Assembly: GCF_041262565.1 (NCBI RefSeq)
Contig: NZ_JBGCCJ010000001.1
Span: 1,984,001 to 2,048,000, forward strand
Source of the DNA: Leifsonia sp. EB41
Lineage (GTDB): Bacteria > Actinomycetota > Actinomycetes > Actinomycetales > Microbacteriaceae
DNA length: 64,000 nt
Reading direction: 5' to 3'
Shown: positions 8,809 to 16,017 of the stretch, in pieces
How the letters are laid out: every line of letters begins with the position of its first letter
Numbering within the stretch: position 1 is the first letter of the stretch
Position numbers and translations under genes: made by a program
The notes under the pieces: generated by a model
Told to the model about the DNA's origin: nothing
Databases searched by the model: none
Seen by the model: only the letters and a program-made list of their open reading frames with translations

Positions 8809-9390
8809 ATGGCGACAACCACGAAGAACGGAACCAAAGCCACGAAGCCCGCGGCGTCCCCGCGCACGACCCAGGCGCGCGGGGCAGCACCCGGCGAGCA
8901 CGCGACCCGTCGCGAGAACGCGGAGAACGGCTTCGTCGCCTCGACGGCGCTCTCGAGCAACCTGCAGCGGGTGCTCGTCGACCTGATCGAGCTGCACCTG
9001 CAGGGCAAGCAGGCGCACTGGAACATCGTCGGACACAACTTCCGCGACCTGCACCTCCAGCTCGACGAGATCGTCGACGAGACCCGGGAGTTCAGCGACA
9101 CGATCGCCGAACGGATGCGCGCCCTCCACGCCGCACCCGACGGCCGCTCCCGCACCGTCGCGGAGACGACAGCCCTGGCCGTGTTCCCCAACGGCGAGGT
9201 CGACACCTCCGACGCCGTGGACCTCATCACCGACCGCCTGGAGACCGCCGTGCGAACGATGCGCTCCGTGCACGACGACGTCGACGAAGAGGACCCGACC
9301 TCGGCGGACCTCCTCCACCAGATCATCGAACGACTGGAGCAGTTCGCCTGGATGGTCAGCGCCGAGAACCGGCGACCGTCGACACGCTGA
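8809..9390 (+). CDS. dps: DNA starvation/stationary phase protection protein Dps
   Basis: A 193-residue ferritin-like Dps protein. The Dps iron-site signature QGKQAHWNIVGHNFRDLHLQLDE lies near residues 65-87, and the rest of the four-helix bundle follows. The N-terminal 35 residues are rich in Lys, Arg, Ala and Thr (TKNGTKATKP), the kind of tail used for DNA binding in Dps proteins. Known role: a dodecamer that binds DNA and oxidises and stores iron using peroxide. The start has AAAGGAG eight bases upstream. Regulation is not visible. Confidence 0.93.
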   Translation: MATTTKNGTKATKPAASPRTTQARGAAPGEHATRRENAENGFVASTALSSNLQRVLVDLIELHLQGKQAHWNIVGHNFRDLHLQLDEIVDETREFSDTIAERMRALHAAPDGRSRTVAETTALAVFPNGEVDTSDAVDLITDRLETAVRTMRSVHDDVDEEDPTSADLLHQIIERLEQFAWMVSAENRRPSTR

Positions 9391-9520
9391 ACCCGGCGAT
9401 GAGCCGGTCAGCCGCGACCGAAGTCAGCCGTGACGCGTTGGCCTTTCCGCGAGAGCAAGGCTGCCCAGCACTCATCGCTGCTCTGTCTGAGCCAATGACC
9501 GCCGCAACCTGAGCGGCGAC

Positions 9521-10048
9521 GTGGATGCTCTGGCCGACAAGGTCACGCCCAGCAAGATCGCCGACCGGCAGAAGCGCAAGGTGAAGGGCGCCCTCCACTC
9601 CTTCACCGGACGCATCATGGGCTCCGATGATCCCTACGACCAGCACCGCGGCGTCGGCGAGGCGGCCGGCGACGCGATCGGCGAGGCCAAGGACGCCACG
9701 GTTGACGCCAGCAAGCGGGCCGTCGCGAAAGCCGAGGGCAACCCGGTCGCGGTCGGGTTAATCGCCTTCGGCGTCGGGCTGCTCGCGGCCTCCCTCATCC
9801 CCGCCAGCGAGAAGGAGCAGGAACTCGCCGCCAAGGCCAAGGACGCCGCGCAGCCGGTATTGCACGAAGCGGCCGATGTCGGCAAGCAAATGGCGCAGGA
9901 CCTCAAGGAGCCCGCCCAAGAGGCAGTGCAGGCTGTCAGGGATACCGCCCAGGAGTCCGTCGAGACCGTCAAGGCGGAGGCCGTCGATCGTGCGACCGAC
10001 GTGGCCGAGGACGCCCGGGACGCCGGTCAGCACGTGCAGAACGGCTGA
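9521..10048 (+). CDS. DUF3618-like protein with one membrane helix, N-terminus apparently lost
   Basis: A 175-residue protein starting at a GTG inside what looks like the DUF3618 motif (in frame RNLSGDVDALADKVTP), with a single membrane helix at about residues 78-96 (AVGLIAFGVGLLAASLIP). After it comes a long Ala/Glu/Lys-rich helical region with repeating KDAAQP and AxE segments. Related proteins normally begin 15-20 residues earlier with an acidic helix; here an in-frame TGA at 9488-9490 cuts that off, and no start codon is well placed before the GTG. The gene may be translated in shortened form or be decaying. A strong hairpin follows the stop. Confidence 0.6.
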   Translation: MDALADKVTPSKIADRQKRKVKGALHSFTGRIMGSDDPYDQHRGVGEAAGDAIGEAKDATVDASKRAVAKAEGNPVAVGLIAFGVGLLAASLIPASEKEQELAAKAKDAAQPVLHEAADVGKQMAQDLKEPAQEAVQAVRDTAQESVETVKAEAVDRATDVAEDARDAGQHVQNG

Positions 10049-10070
10049 CGAAGCCAGAGAACCACCCTGC

Positions 10071-10103
10071 GGCGCGGCGGAGGCGAAGTGTCTCCGCCGC
10101 GCC
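10071..10103 (+). terminator. Hairpin terminator after the DUF3618-like gene
   Basis: A perfect 12-bp inverted repeat, GGCGCGGCGGAG and CTCCGCCGCGCC, with a nine-base loop, 22 bp after the stop codon and followed by a short T-containing stretch. High-GC actinobacteria often terminate at such stems without a long U run. Confidence 0.7.
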
Positions 10104-10142
10104 GTTCCTAACCCCTCACTGAACGGACGAGAGAGCCCCGCG

Positions 10143-10286
10143 ATCAACGACGATGACATCGGAGCCGTCGAACGGCTGCAGGACGCCTCGGCCCCGGATG
10201 ATCCCCGCGAGCCGGATAGTCCGCCGAAGCTGCGTCGCAGCTCCTGGGAGCGTGTGTTCAAGCGCACTCCGCGCGAGTTGAGCAAC
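10143..10286 (+). pseudogene. Remnant of the N-terminus of a YihY/BrkB-type membrane protein
   Basis: In one plus-strand frame about 48 codons read as the N-terminal region of YihY/virulence factor BrkB proteins from actinobacteria: DDPREPDSPPKLRRSSWERV followed by FKRTPRELSN. Family members continue from here into a first membrane helix after a TYY motif, but in this window the frame switches abruptly near 10286 to sequence that is coding on the other strand. No start codon with a ribosome site is seen. I read it as a truncated relic; the family assignment rests on recall of the DSPxKLRxxSWxxVxxxTxREF pattern. Confidence 0.5.
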
Positions 10287-10519
10287 ATTGCGGAGCGAGC
10301 GAGCGTCGAGGAACTCCGCGACGAGGCCGGCGTAGTCCTCCACGGTCAGGCGGCGCGCGGGCTCGCGTGCGCGCCGAAGCCAGGGAGGTGGACCGCGATC
10401 GTCCGGCCCTGCTCGGCTAGCACCGGAGCGAGCCGATGGAAGTACCGTGAGCTCACCCCGATCCCGTGCAGGAGCAGAACCGCTATTCCCTCGCCGGCGC
10501 CGCTGTCGAATGTGACCAC
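10287..10519 (-). pseudogene. Frameshifted, truncated alpha/beta hydrolase
   Basis: On the minus strand the frame from 10519 (GTG) encodes a typical hydrolase N-terminus: VAVLLLHGIG-like strand and oxyanion loop (GIAVLLLHGIGVSSRYFHRL), then TIAVHLPGFGA. It then stops at 10346. One frame over, the expected continuation appears (ARRLTVEDYAGLVAEFLDA), so a single-base frameshift near 10360 is likely. The coding pattern ends near 10290, before the nucleophile GxSxG motif, where the YihY relic on the other strand begins. No functional enzyme can be made. Confidence 0.65.
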
Positions 10520-10569
10520 GATCCCGGGACGCCGTCGCGTCCGACCGAACGGGCGCTTTCGCACGTCCG

Positions 10570-10797
10570 CTATTCCGCTTCTGGGGAGGGCGGATCGGTC
10601 CGGAACCCGGAGAGCTTGTGGCTTCCGTCGCAGTACGGCTTGATCATGGACACACCGCACCGGCACAGTGCGATCGTGCGGCGCCGCTGCTCGATCGGTT
10701 CCCCTGCGGTGTCAACAATCTCGACCGGTCCACGCACTAGCAGGGGACCGTCCGGGCAGGCGACGATCGTCACCTCGCTGTCCGCCTGCCCTCTCAT
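10570..10797 (-). CDS. CDGSH iron-sulfur domain protein
   Basis: A 75-residue protein with the complete CDGSH [2Fe-2S] signature: Cys-Arg-Cys near residue 45, then PYCDGSH near residues 55-61, giving the three-Cys one-His cluster ligands. The N-terminal half has the usual PDGPLLVRGPVEI strand pair. Such proteins bind a redox-active, acid-labile cluster; the partner is unknown. Its ATG overlaps the stop of the upstream haem-oxygenase-like gene (ATGA), so the two are probably one operon and may be functionally linked in iron or electron handling. Confidence 0.88.
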   Translation of the reverse strand: MRGQADSEVTIVACPDGPLLVRGPVEIVDTAGEPIEQRRRTIALCRCGVSMIKPYCDGSHKLSGFRTDPPSPEAE

Positions 10798-11831
10798 GCC
10801 GCAGCGCCCGATTCTTCGCGCAGCGAGCTGCGTCCCGCCTGCCAGCTCGCCAGCAGGTGTGCTCCAACGAGCCCATCCACGAGGAGGCAGCAGTGGGCTC
10901 CGAAGACGATGTCCTCAAGCAGTTCGGGATGCTGTTCCGCCAGGCCGCCTGCCAGGTCGCGCCCGGCGATCTGTTCGTGCACCGCGTCAGCTTCGACGTG
11001 CTCGTCGTAGTAGTCGGTCACGTCCTCGCCGAACCCCAGCCGGCGGAATCCGTTGCTGTAGAGGCGATTCGGGACGGACGATGTCATCTCGAATGCCGCA
11101 AGGTGGCCGACGATGGCACCGCGTAGCCGCCCGTTCAGCCCGAACATGGACATCATGTTGAAGGAGGCCAGCGTGATCGCCGGCACCCGGTCGACGTAGA
11201 CGCCGTACCGATCGTCCAAGCCCACGCCCCGCATCGTCCGAGCGAAGATCGCCGCGTGAATGCGATGCGGGCGGCCGGCGCCGTACTCGTCGGACTGGAC
11301 CTCGACCAGTCCGGCCTTGGCCCGACCAGTCAGCCGAGGAATGGCCCACGAGTGCGGGTCCGCCTCTTTCAGCGTGTAGATCGACCGGTGGATCACGAAC
11401 TCGATCGCCTGCTCGCGAGTCGCCTTCTTCGCCACGTACCGGGAGAGACTCGGGCCGGTGTCTTCTGAAGTCACGGCAAAAAGATGCGATGCGACAGCGT
11501 CGGCGTCCGGCTTCGGCAGCGCGACGTCCCCGACGAGCTCGCGCAGGCGACGCTCGAATTGCTCCTCGATCGCAGTGCGGACCGCGACCTGGATCGGGTT
11601 CCATTCCCAACGGCCGTCACTGTCGGTCACACCGCCGTAGGACAGGCCGTAGCTCAGCAGCAGAGTGAGCTGGAGGTCCTCGTCGGTGAGGACGTCCTGT
11701 TCGCTCACGAGTGCTCGCTCCGCGAGCTGAAGCGCTGCCGCCATCGCCGGCGACTCGCGGGCCGCGGGCGTGCTCAGCGCTTCCAGGAATTGCGCGCTCA
11801 CGGGTCCACGCGAACTGATCGATGCGGTCAC
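10794..11831 (-). CDS. Iron-containing redox enzyme family protein (haem-oxygenase-like fold)
   Basis: A 345-residue protein of the haem-oxygenase-like iron-containing redox enzyme family. Key sequence marks are RIHAAIFARTMRGVGLD (near residue 195), the long helix GHLAAFEMTSS, and DYYDEHVEADAVHEQIAGRDL (near residues 270-290), whose E-H-x-E-x-D-x-x-H pattern supplies metal ligands in such diiron or haem-like enzymes. The reaction is unknown. The start is taken as GTG 11831, which is in frame and faces the divergent ligase gene; the longer open frame would overlap it. It is translationally coupled to the CDGSH protein. Confidence 0.8.
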   Translation of the reverse strand: MTASISSRGPVSAQFLEALSTPAARESPAMAAALQLAERALVSEQDVLTDEDLQLTLLLSYGLSYGGVTDSDGRWEWNPIQVAVRTAIEEQFERRLRELVGDVALPKPDADAVASHLFAVTSEDTGPSLSRYVAKKATREQAIEFVIHRSIYTLKEADPHSWAIPRLTGRAKAGLVEVQSDEYGAGRPHRIHAAIFARTMRGVGLDDRYGVYVDRVPAITLASFNMMSMFGLNGRLRGAIVGHLAAFEMTSSVPNRLYSNGFRRLGFGEDVTDYYDEHVEADAVHEQIAGRDLAGGLAEQHPELLEDIVFGAHCCLLVDGLVGAHLLASWQAGRSSLREESGAAA

Positions 11832-11923
11832 GCATCGAAGGTCGGCCGATTCGGCCGCCGCGTCAAGCCGTTGAACCGTTGCCTCTCCCGGGCTACCTTC
11901 GCTGCATCGGAAGGGATGGGTGG

Positions 11924-12988
11924 GTGGCGACGACGATCGGGGCGGAAGAGGAGTTCGTCCTCCTCGACCCCGTATCACTGACACCGGTCGATCGGGCAGC
12001 GGAGGCGAGAGCCGCCCTCACCGACGCCGCCGTCGACGGCGAGATCATGTCCGAGTTCTTCCCATCGCAGCTCGAGTTCGCCTCCCCGGTATGCACGACG
12101 GCGGTCCAGCTCGGCACGTCGTTGTCGGAATTCCGCCGTGAGCTGGCCGAGTGGGCGCACAAGCATCGGGTGATCGCCGCCGGAGTCGGCGTCCCCTTCC
12201 ACGTAACCGGTCAGCTTCAGGTCACGGACCTCCCGCGTTATCGGGACATCGCGGCCGACTTCGGACGCATTGTCGCGGACCACCAGATCAACGGCTTGCA
12301 TGTGCATGTCGGCATGCGCAACCGCGACAGCGCCATCCTCGGCCTCAACCGGCTGCGACCCTGGCTGCCGACGCTGCTGGCGCTCTCCGCCAACTCGCCG
12401 TTCTGGGACGGCGACGACAGCGGCTTCGACAGCTGGCGCGCCATTCACAGCCGCCGCTGGACCACCCACGGGATTCCGCCCGCCTTCAGAGACGCCGAAG
12501 ACTATGCACGACGCACATCAGCGCTCCACGGAATCGGGGGCACCTCCGACGCGGGAACGCTCAACTGGGTCGTCCGCCCGTCGGAGAAGTACCCGACGCT
12601 CGAAGTGCGCGCATTCGACGCGCAACTCGGTTGCCGGACCAGCACAGCTCTCGCCGTCCTCGTCCGCGGGATCGTGGATGCCGACGGCGACGAGCAACCC
12701 CACGAGGCCGAGCTCCTGGATGCCGCGTACTGGCACGCGGCGCGATACGGACTCGAGCGCAACCTGTTCGATCCACGAGCCGGACGGATGCGGCCAGCCG
12801 CAGACGTCGTCCACGCACTTCTAGACGTCGCCGCGCCCGGACTAGAACGACACGGCGACGCGGAACACGTCGGAGCCGTCGTCCGAGAGATCCTGCAGCA
12901 CGGCAACGGCGCAACCCGACAGAGGCGGGCATATCGCGAAGGAGGTCAGCTCGCGCTGGGGACCCTCCTCGACCAGGCCGCCCGGTAG
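11924..12988 (+). CDS. Glutamate-cysteine ligase-like carboxylate-amine ligase (YbdK/GCS2 family)
   Basis: A 354-residue GCS2-family enzyme. The N-terminus GAEEEFVLLD, the central GLHVHVGM segment near residues 125-132 and the substrate-site region SPFWDG (near residue 163) are typical, as is the length. Family members join glutamate to cysteine or to another amine using ATP; YbdK-type proteins have weak or uncertain physiological activity, so the product cannot be stated. The GTG at 11924 after GGAAGGGATGG begins directly with the conserved VATTIGAEEEF; the longer open frame is non-coding in character. Confidence 0.85.
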   Translation: MATTIGAEEEFVLLDPVSLTPVDRAAEARAALTDAAVDGEIMSEFFPSQLEFASPVCTTAVQLGTSLSEFRRELAEWAHKHRVIAAGVGVPFHVTGQLQVTDLPRYRDIAADFGRIVADHQINGLHVHVGMRNRDSAILGLNRLRPWLPTLLALSANSPFWDGDDSGFDSWRAIHSRRWTTHGIPPAFRDAEDYARRTSALHGIGGTSDAGTLNWVVRPSEKYPTLEVRAFDAQLGCRTSTALAVLVRGIVDADGDEQPHEAELLDAAYWHAARYGLERNLFDPRAGRMRPAADVVHALLDVAAPGLERHGDAEHVGAVVREILQHGNGATRQRRAYREGGQLALGTLLDQAAR

Positions 12989-13013
12989 CGGCCTACCGCG
13001 ACTTGCGACCGCG

Positions 13014-13121
13014 CTACCCTCCTGACGGGTTCTCCACCGGCGACTCGTCCGGCTCAGTCCCCTGCTCCGGATCGACTTCCTCCGGATGCGTAGTCGGTTC
13101 CTGCCGCGGCTTATCGGTCAT
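13014..13121 (-). CDS. Very small acidic protein ending in NPSGG
   Basis: A 35-residue ORF: a short polar N-terminus (MTDKPRQEP) and an acidic, proline-rich body ending VENPSGG. I recall small proteins with this ENPSGG ending in Microbacteriaceae and related actinobacteria; no function is known. Its start lies inside the end of the preceding 40-residue ORF, a ten-base overlap that supports co-translation. It is too short for ordinary gene callers. Confidence 0.5.
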   Translation of the reverse strand: MTDKPRQEPTTHPEEVDPEQGTEPDESPVENPSGG

Positions 13122-13233
13122 CAGCGCCACCACCCGAGGCAGTATCCTTCCCGTCGTCCGGGCTCTCCGCGTCAGTACCGGAACCGTCCGGGAGATCGTC
13201 CGGATCGGGACGATTCGTGTCGCGCTCAGCCAT
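13111..13233 (-). CDS. Very small acidic protein (40 aa)
   Basis: A 40-residue ORF starting MAERDTNRPDPDDLPDG and rich in Asp, Gly, Ser and Pro, so probably disordered. The ribosome site GGGAGG is six bases before the ATG, among the best in this region, which is the main reason for calling it. Its end overlaps the start of the next small gene. Function unknown. Confidence 0.5.
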   Translation of the reverse strand: MAERDTNRPDPDDLPDGSGTDAESPDDGKDTASGGGADDR

Positions 13234-13692
13234 AGAGGCCCTCCCTCATCGTTGCTTAGGAGTGAGACAGTACGCCGCTCGCGTCGGATGTCGACCAGAC
13301 TGAAGCAATCGGGCCGTTGCCCCATGTCGCTGGTCAAAACTTCCGCGCCTCGCGCCGGAACACCAGCAAGGTCCAAGCAATTCGAGCGACTTCGACGGGC
13401 GGTCCGTCGGTCGGCCCAGGGCTCAAGTGACGCTGTCCTGGACCTTGGCCGCCGTACAAGCCGGGTCTCGCGGGGTGACGGGCCTGGATGACACCATCAA
13501 GACCCCATCCTGGTTGGTTCGTCCTGTGTCACAGTTGCGGAGTATGGCCTGAGCGCACCCCATCCAACGTTCTGGGATCTACTAACACGGCTTCCAGAGA
13601 TTCCGCCGCTTCATGGAGGCCTCCGCGATGGGAGGTAGCGAGGAGCGGCTAGCGAGACTCGCCGGCGCCCACTTGCGCTTGATCGTTCGTTT
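13234..13692. other. 459-bp stretch without a recognised gene
   Basis: Between the two tiny acidic genes and the next small minus-strand gene I find no reading frame with convincing coding character, no RNA gene and no operator-like repeat. Short frames on both strands are broken or of odd composition. It may be decayed coding DNA. Confidence 0.5.
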
Positions 13693-13714
13693 GGGAATGA
13701 CTCCGCTCATTCCC
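13693..13714 (-). terminator. Possible hairpin overlapping a stop codon
   Basis: A perfect 8-bp inverted repeat (GGGAATGA, six-base loop, TCATTCCC) spans the stop codon of the 65-residue minus-strand gene. It could end that transcript; there is no T run. Confidence 0.35.
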
Positions 13715-13904
13715 GGTCGTCGCCGTCTTCGTCTCGGTCGTGGAAACCGGTCGTGACATCCTCAATCACGTCGCCCAGGACACCATGTCCCTCATCGCGC
13801 TGATCGTCGCCTGTACCAGGGCCATCGGCGTCCCCGTTCAACCCCGGCGCTAACCCGTTCGTCTCGTCGAACGCGCTCTCCTGAGGATCGGTCTCTTTAT
13901 CCAC
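13707..13904 (-). CDS. Small acidic hypothetical protein (65 aa)
   Basis: A 65-residue, very acidic protein beginning MDKETDPQESAFDETNGLAP when the GTG start is read as Met, and ending HDRDEDGDDRE. The GTG at 13904 has AAGGAG six bases upstream. No domain is recognised. Composition and length are like other small disordered actinobacterial proteins. A stable hairpin overlaps its stop codon. Confidence 0.55.
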   Translation of the reverse strand: MDKETDPQESAFDETNGLAPGLNGDADGPGTGDDQRDEGHGVLGDVIEDVTTGFHDRDEDGDDRE

Positions 13905-14216
13905 AGCGGTCTCCTTCTTGAACCGGCGAGCACAGAGCGTTCTCGCGTGGAGCGGACGGTAGACCGCCCGCGACTTCAATCCAACGGGGTGGGCGCTGCC
14001 AGAGGCAGAGCCGATGAAGCGACGCGGACGCGGGGATCACTCGGCAGAGCGCGGCCGTGGCGTGACGGCGAGCAGCGCCCGAGAATCAGCAGCGATCGAG
14101 CCGTGACCGACAGTTATCGAGTCTACCCCTCCGACCGGATTTGCAGGCGGCATCACCACCGCCCCAGGGCGCCTCCCGTCCTGACGGAAATCACACCACC
14201 GTCGAGAGGCGCCCCC
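13905..14216. other. 312-bp stretch without a recognised gene
   Basis: No convincing frame is seen. The stretch separates the small acidic gene from an SRPBCC remnant and probably holds promoter sequences for both directions, but I cannot identify promoter boxes with confidence. Confidence 0.45.
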
Positions 14217-14440
14217 GTGGCTGCAGTGACCGAGTCCATCGACGTGTCCGTGCCGATCAGCACGGCCTTCAACCAGTGGACGCAGTTCGAGTCGTTCCCG
14301 CATTGTCTCGAAGAGGTGGAGGACGTGCAGCAACTCGACGCCACCAGGAACCGTTGGCGCGTGCGCATCGGCGGCCAGGAGAGAGTCTGATTCCGTGATC
14401 TCCGAGCAGCTGCCGGCAATTTGCAGCGACGGCAGGTGTG
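14217..14440 (+). pseudogene. Frameshifted SRPBCC (polyketide cyclase-like) protein
   Basis: The frame from GTG 14217 encodes the start of a SRPBCC/polyketide-cyclase-type protein: ESIDVSVPISTAFNQWTQFE, SFPHCLEEVEDVQQLD, then WRVRIGGQE before a stop at 14390. Intact relatives continue with an acidic strand and IxEQxP. That continuation appears in another frame (VISEQLP, from about 14392), so one or two bases were lost or gained near 14380, after which similarity fades. Only about a third of the usual ~150-residue domain remains, so the gene is broken. Confidence 0.65.
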
Positions 14441-14484
14441 GCGCTACCGACGTAATTGATGCCCGGAGCAGCCCACGGAAACGG

Positions 14485-14670
14485 TCACCCCAGCTGAGCC
14501 CTCGGCCGCTCGGACGACACCGACATCCCCGACTCGGCTCGGCAGAGCGGATTAGTGCAGCGCGATGGCAGCGGCACAACGGTCCACGTACCTGATGCGC
14601 CGCGACCCAGCCGACGCTGCTCGCGTATAAGCCCCCCGCACACGGCGCAGCGCCGTACCTCCGCACCCAT
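14485..14670 (-). CDS. Small zinc-ribbon-like protein (61 aa)
   Basis: A 61-residue protein with CAVCGG at residues 8-13 and CTNPLC at about residues 38-43, four cysteines spaced as in a small metal-binding ribbon. Between them are IREQRR and TWTVVPLPSRC, a pattern I have seen in small actinobacterial proteins of unknown function. The ribosome site GGAGG is seven bases before the ATG. Metal binding is inferred from the cysteines. Confidence 0.6.
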   Translation of the reverse strand: MGAEVRRCAVCGGLIREQRRLGRGASGTWTVVPLPSRCTNPLCRAESGMSVSSERPRAQLG

Positions 14671-14697
14671 CTGAAAACCTCCCTTCGAGCCCCGTTG

Positions 14698-14735
14698 AGG
14701 GGTGGGCGCCCGGTCCCCTACGGACGCCCACCCCT
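14698..14735 (-). terminator. Hairpin terminator downstream of hsp20
   Basis: A perfect 11-bp inverted repeat (AGGGGTGGGCG and CGCCCACCCCT) with a 16-base loop, located about 80 bp after the end of the minus-strand hsp20 gene. The stem is symmetric in strand; the minus-strand assignment rests on the neighbouring gene. Confidence 0.55.
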
Positions 14736-14813
14736 GCCGCTCTCGGGAATACAGTTCGTCGTCCGCCCCATACGGTTCGACCTGTTCGTCCGAGAGCTTT
14801 TCGTGCGCTGCGC

Positions 14814-15242
14814 TTATGCGGTCACGGGTCGGCGGCCGCGTTCGGCGGCCGACTCGACCTGGATCTTGCGCGGCTTCGCGCGTTCGGCGATCGGGATGAC
14901 CACCGACAGGACGCCGTTGTCATAGCTGGCGCTGATGCCTTCGGCATTCACGTCGTCTCCGATCGAGAACTGGCGCATGTAGGAGCCGAACGGCCGCTCC
15001 TGGGCCAGCCACCGGGAGTTCTCCCGGTTCGCGGCAGAGCGTTGCGCGCGAATGGTCAACAGGTGCCCGTCGACATCCACATCCACCGAACCCGGGTCGA
15101 TCCCCGGCAGATCGGCGTTGAGGACGTACTGGTCGCCTTCGCGGAACAAGTCCACCGGCATGATCCGGGGCTGCCTGCTGGTGTCGAACACGCTCTGAGC
15201 GATCCGATCCAGCTGGCTGAAAGGATCAAATGACATCGACAT
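14814..15242 (-). CDS. Hsp20/alpha-crystallin family small heat-shock protein
   Basis: A 142-residue small heat-shock protein. The N-terminus MSMSFDPFSQLDRIAQSVF is typical. The alpha-crystallin domain runs from about residue 30 to 130, with YVLNADLPGIDPGSVDVDV, LLTIRAQR and the C-terminal NGVLSVVIPIAE. Known role: ATP-independent holdase preventing aggregation. The ATG at 15242 has AGGAAG upstream. It lies opposite a MerR/HspR-like regulator, which probably controls it. Confidence 0.93.
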   Translation of the reverse strand: MSMSFDPFSQLDRIAQSVFDTSRQPRIMPVDLFREGDQYVLNADLPGIDPGSVDVDVDGHLLTIRAQRSAANRENSRWLAQERPFGSYMRQFSIGDDVNAEGISASYDNGVLSVVIPIAERAKPRKIQVESAAERGRRPVTA

Positions 15243-15278
15243 GGTGAGATTCTTCCTTTCCACTTGACTGTGCGTTTC

Positions 15279-15560
15279 TTACTGTGTGCTTCGGTTTCTC
15301 ACGCTGGGGCGCTTCACACCCCTGAACGGTGGCGAACGGATAGGCGAATCCGCCCGACGGAGGGCGCCCCGCGCATCCGGGAGCCCGGGCTCGTGAACTC
15401 CCACGACGCCGCGGGAACGACCCGGCCGCGACGCGTCGCTGGCAGCCGGGATATCCCCCGAGCCGCCCACGATCGCCCAGAATTCGCCGTCCACCCATTC
15501 CGGGTCGGCGCAGATGATGTCCGCGAAGGTCTCCGCGATCGAATCGACCATGCCTGGCAA
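15279..15560 (-). CDS. Small hypothetical protein upstream of hsp20
   Basis: A 93-residue ORF. The first 30 residues (MVDSIAETFADIICADPEWV, then DGEFWAIV) resemble small actinobacterial proteins with a DPEWVDxEFxAI segment; the remainder is Arg/Pro/Gly-rich and may be a degenerated or extended tail. A near-perfect GGAGGTGA ribosome site sits six bases before the TTG at 15560, so the TTG is preferred over the ATG three codons later. The gene lies 36 bp before hsp20 on the same strand and may share its transcript. Confidence 0.5.
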   Translation of the reverse strand: MPGMVDSIAETFADIICADPEWVDGEFWAIVGGSGDIPAASDASRPGRSRGVVGVHEPGLPDARGALRRADSPIRSPPFRGVKRPSVRNRSTQ

Positions 15561-15662
15561 CGCCGGTCACCTCCCTACTCCACTGCAGCAGCACGGGCGA
15601 ATGAACCTACCGGGGTCTGCATTATCTGCAGTTGTCGGTATAGATTTTCTACATCGCACATT

Positions 15663-15677
15663 GACTTAATGCAAGTC
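15663..15677. promoter_or_regulatory. Candidate operator of the MerR/HspR-like regulator
   Basis: An inverted repeat GACTT-AATGC-AAGTC just upstream of the merR-like gene and within the divergent region shared with hsp20. The arms resemble half of the HspR-associated inverted repeat (CTTGAGT/ACTCAAG) only loosely, so identity of the binding protein is an inference. Confidence 0.4.
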
Positions 15678-15696
15678 CCACAAGGAAGATTCATAC

Positions 15697-16017
15697 ATGA
15701 GTGATCCGTCGAGCAGCCAGCCCGTCTACAGCATGGCCGTGGCCGCAGAGCTGCTGGGACTGGCGCCGACGACCCTGCGGCTCTACGAACGCAAGGGACT
15801 TCTGACGCCGGCGCGCACCGACGGCGGAACCCGCCGGTACAGCGCCGACGACATCGAGCGGATGCGCCGAGTCGCCGACCTCCAGAACGAGGGCGTCAAC
15901 CTCACCGGTATCAGGATGGTCCTCACCCTCGAAGGCGAGAACTCAGCACTCCGCGAACACATCACCAACACCACCCCGACCCACACCGGGAACAACACCC
16001 ACCCAGACGACTCCTAG
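15697..16017 (+). CDS. MerR family regulator, HspR-like
   Basis: A 106-residue MerR-type regulator. The winged-helix start YSMAVAAELLGLAPTTLRLY and ERKGLLTPARTDGGTRRYSADD is characteristic of HspR-type proteins, followed by RMRRVADLQNEGVNLTGIRM and a short helix. The usual cysteine metal ligands are absent, as in HspR. It probably represses the divergent hsp20 unit. The ATG follows AAGGAAG, and an inverted repeat lies 20 bp upstream. Confidence 0.87.
   Translation: MSDPSSSQPVYSMAVAAELLGLAPTTLRLYERKGLLTPARTDGGTRRYSADDIERMRRVADLQNEGVNLTGIRMVLTLEGENSALREHITNTTPTHTGNNTHPDDS

Noticed and set aside
12985-13016. Seven-base inverted repeat GGTAGCG/CGCTACC after the GCS2-like gene.
   Set aside because: Short arms, long loop and no T run; too weak to call a terminator.
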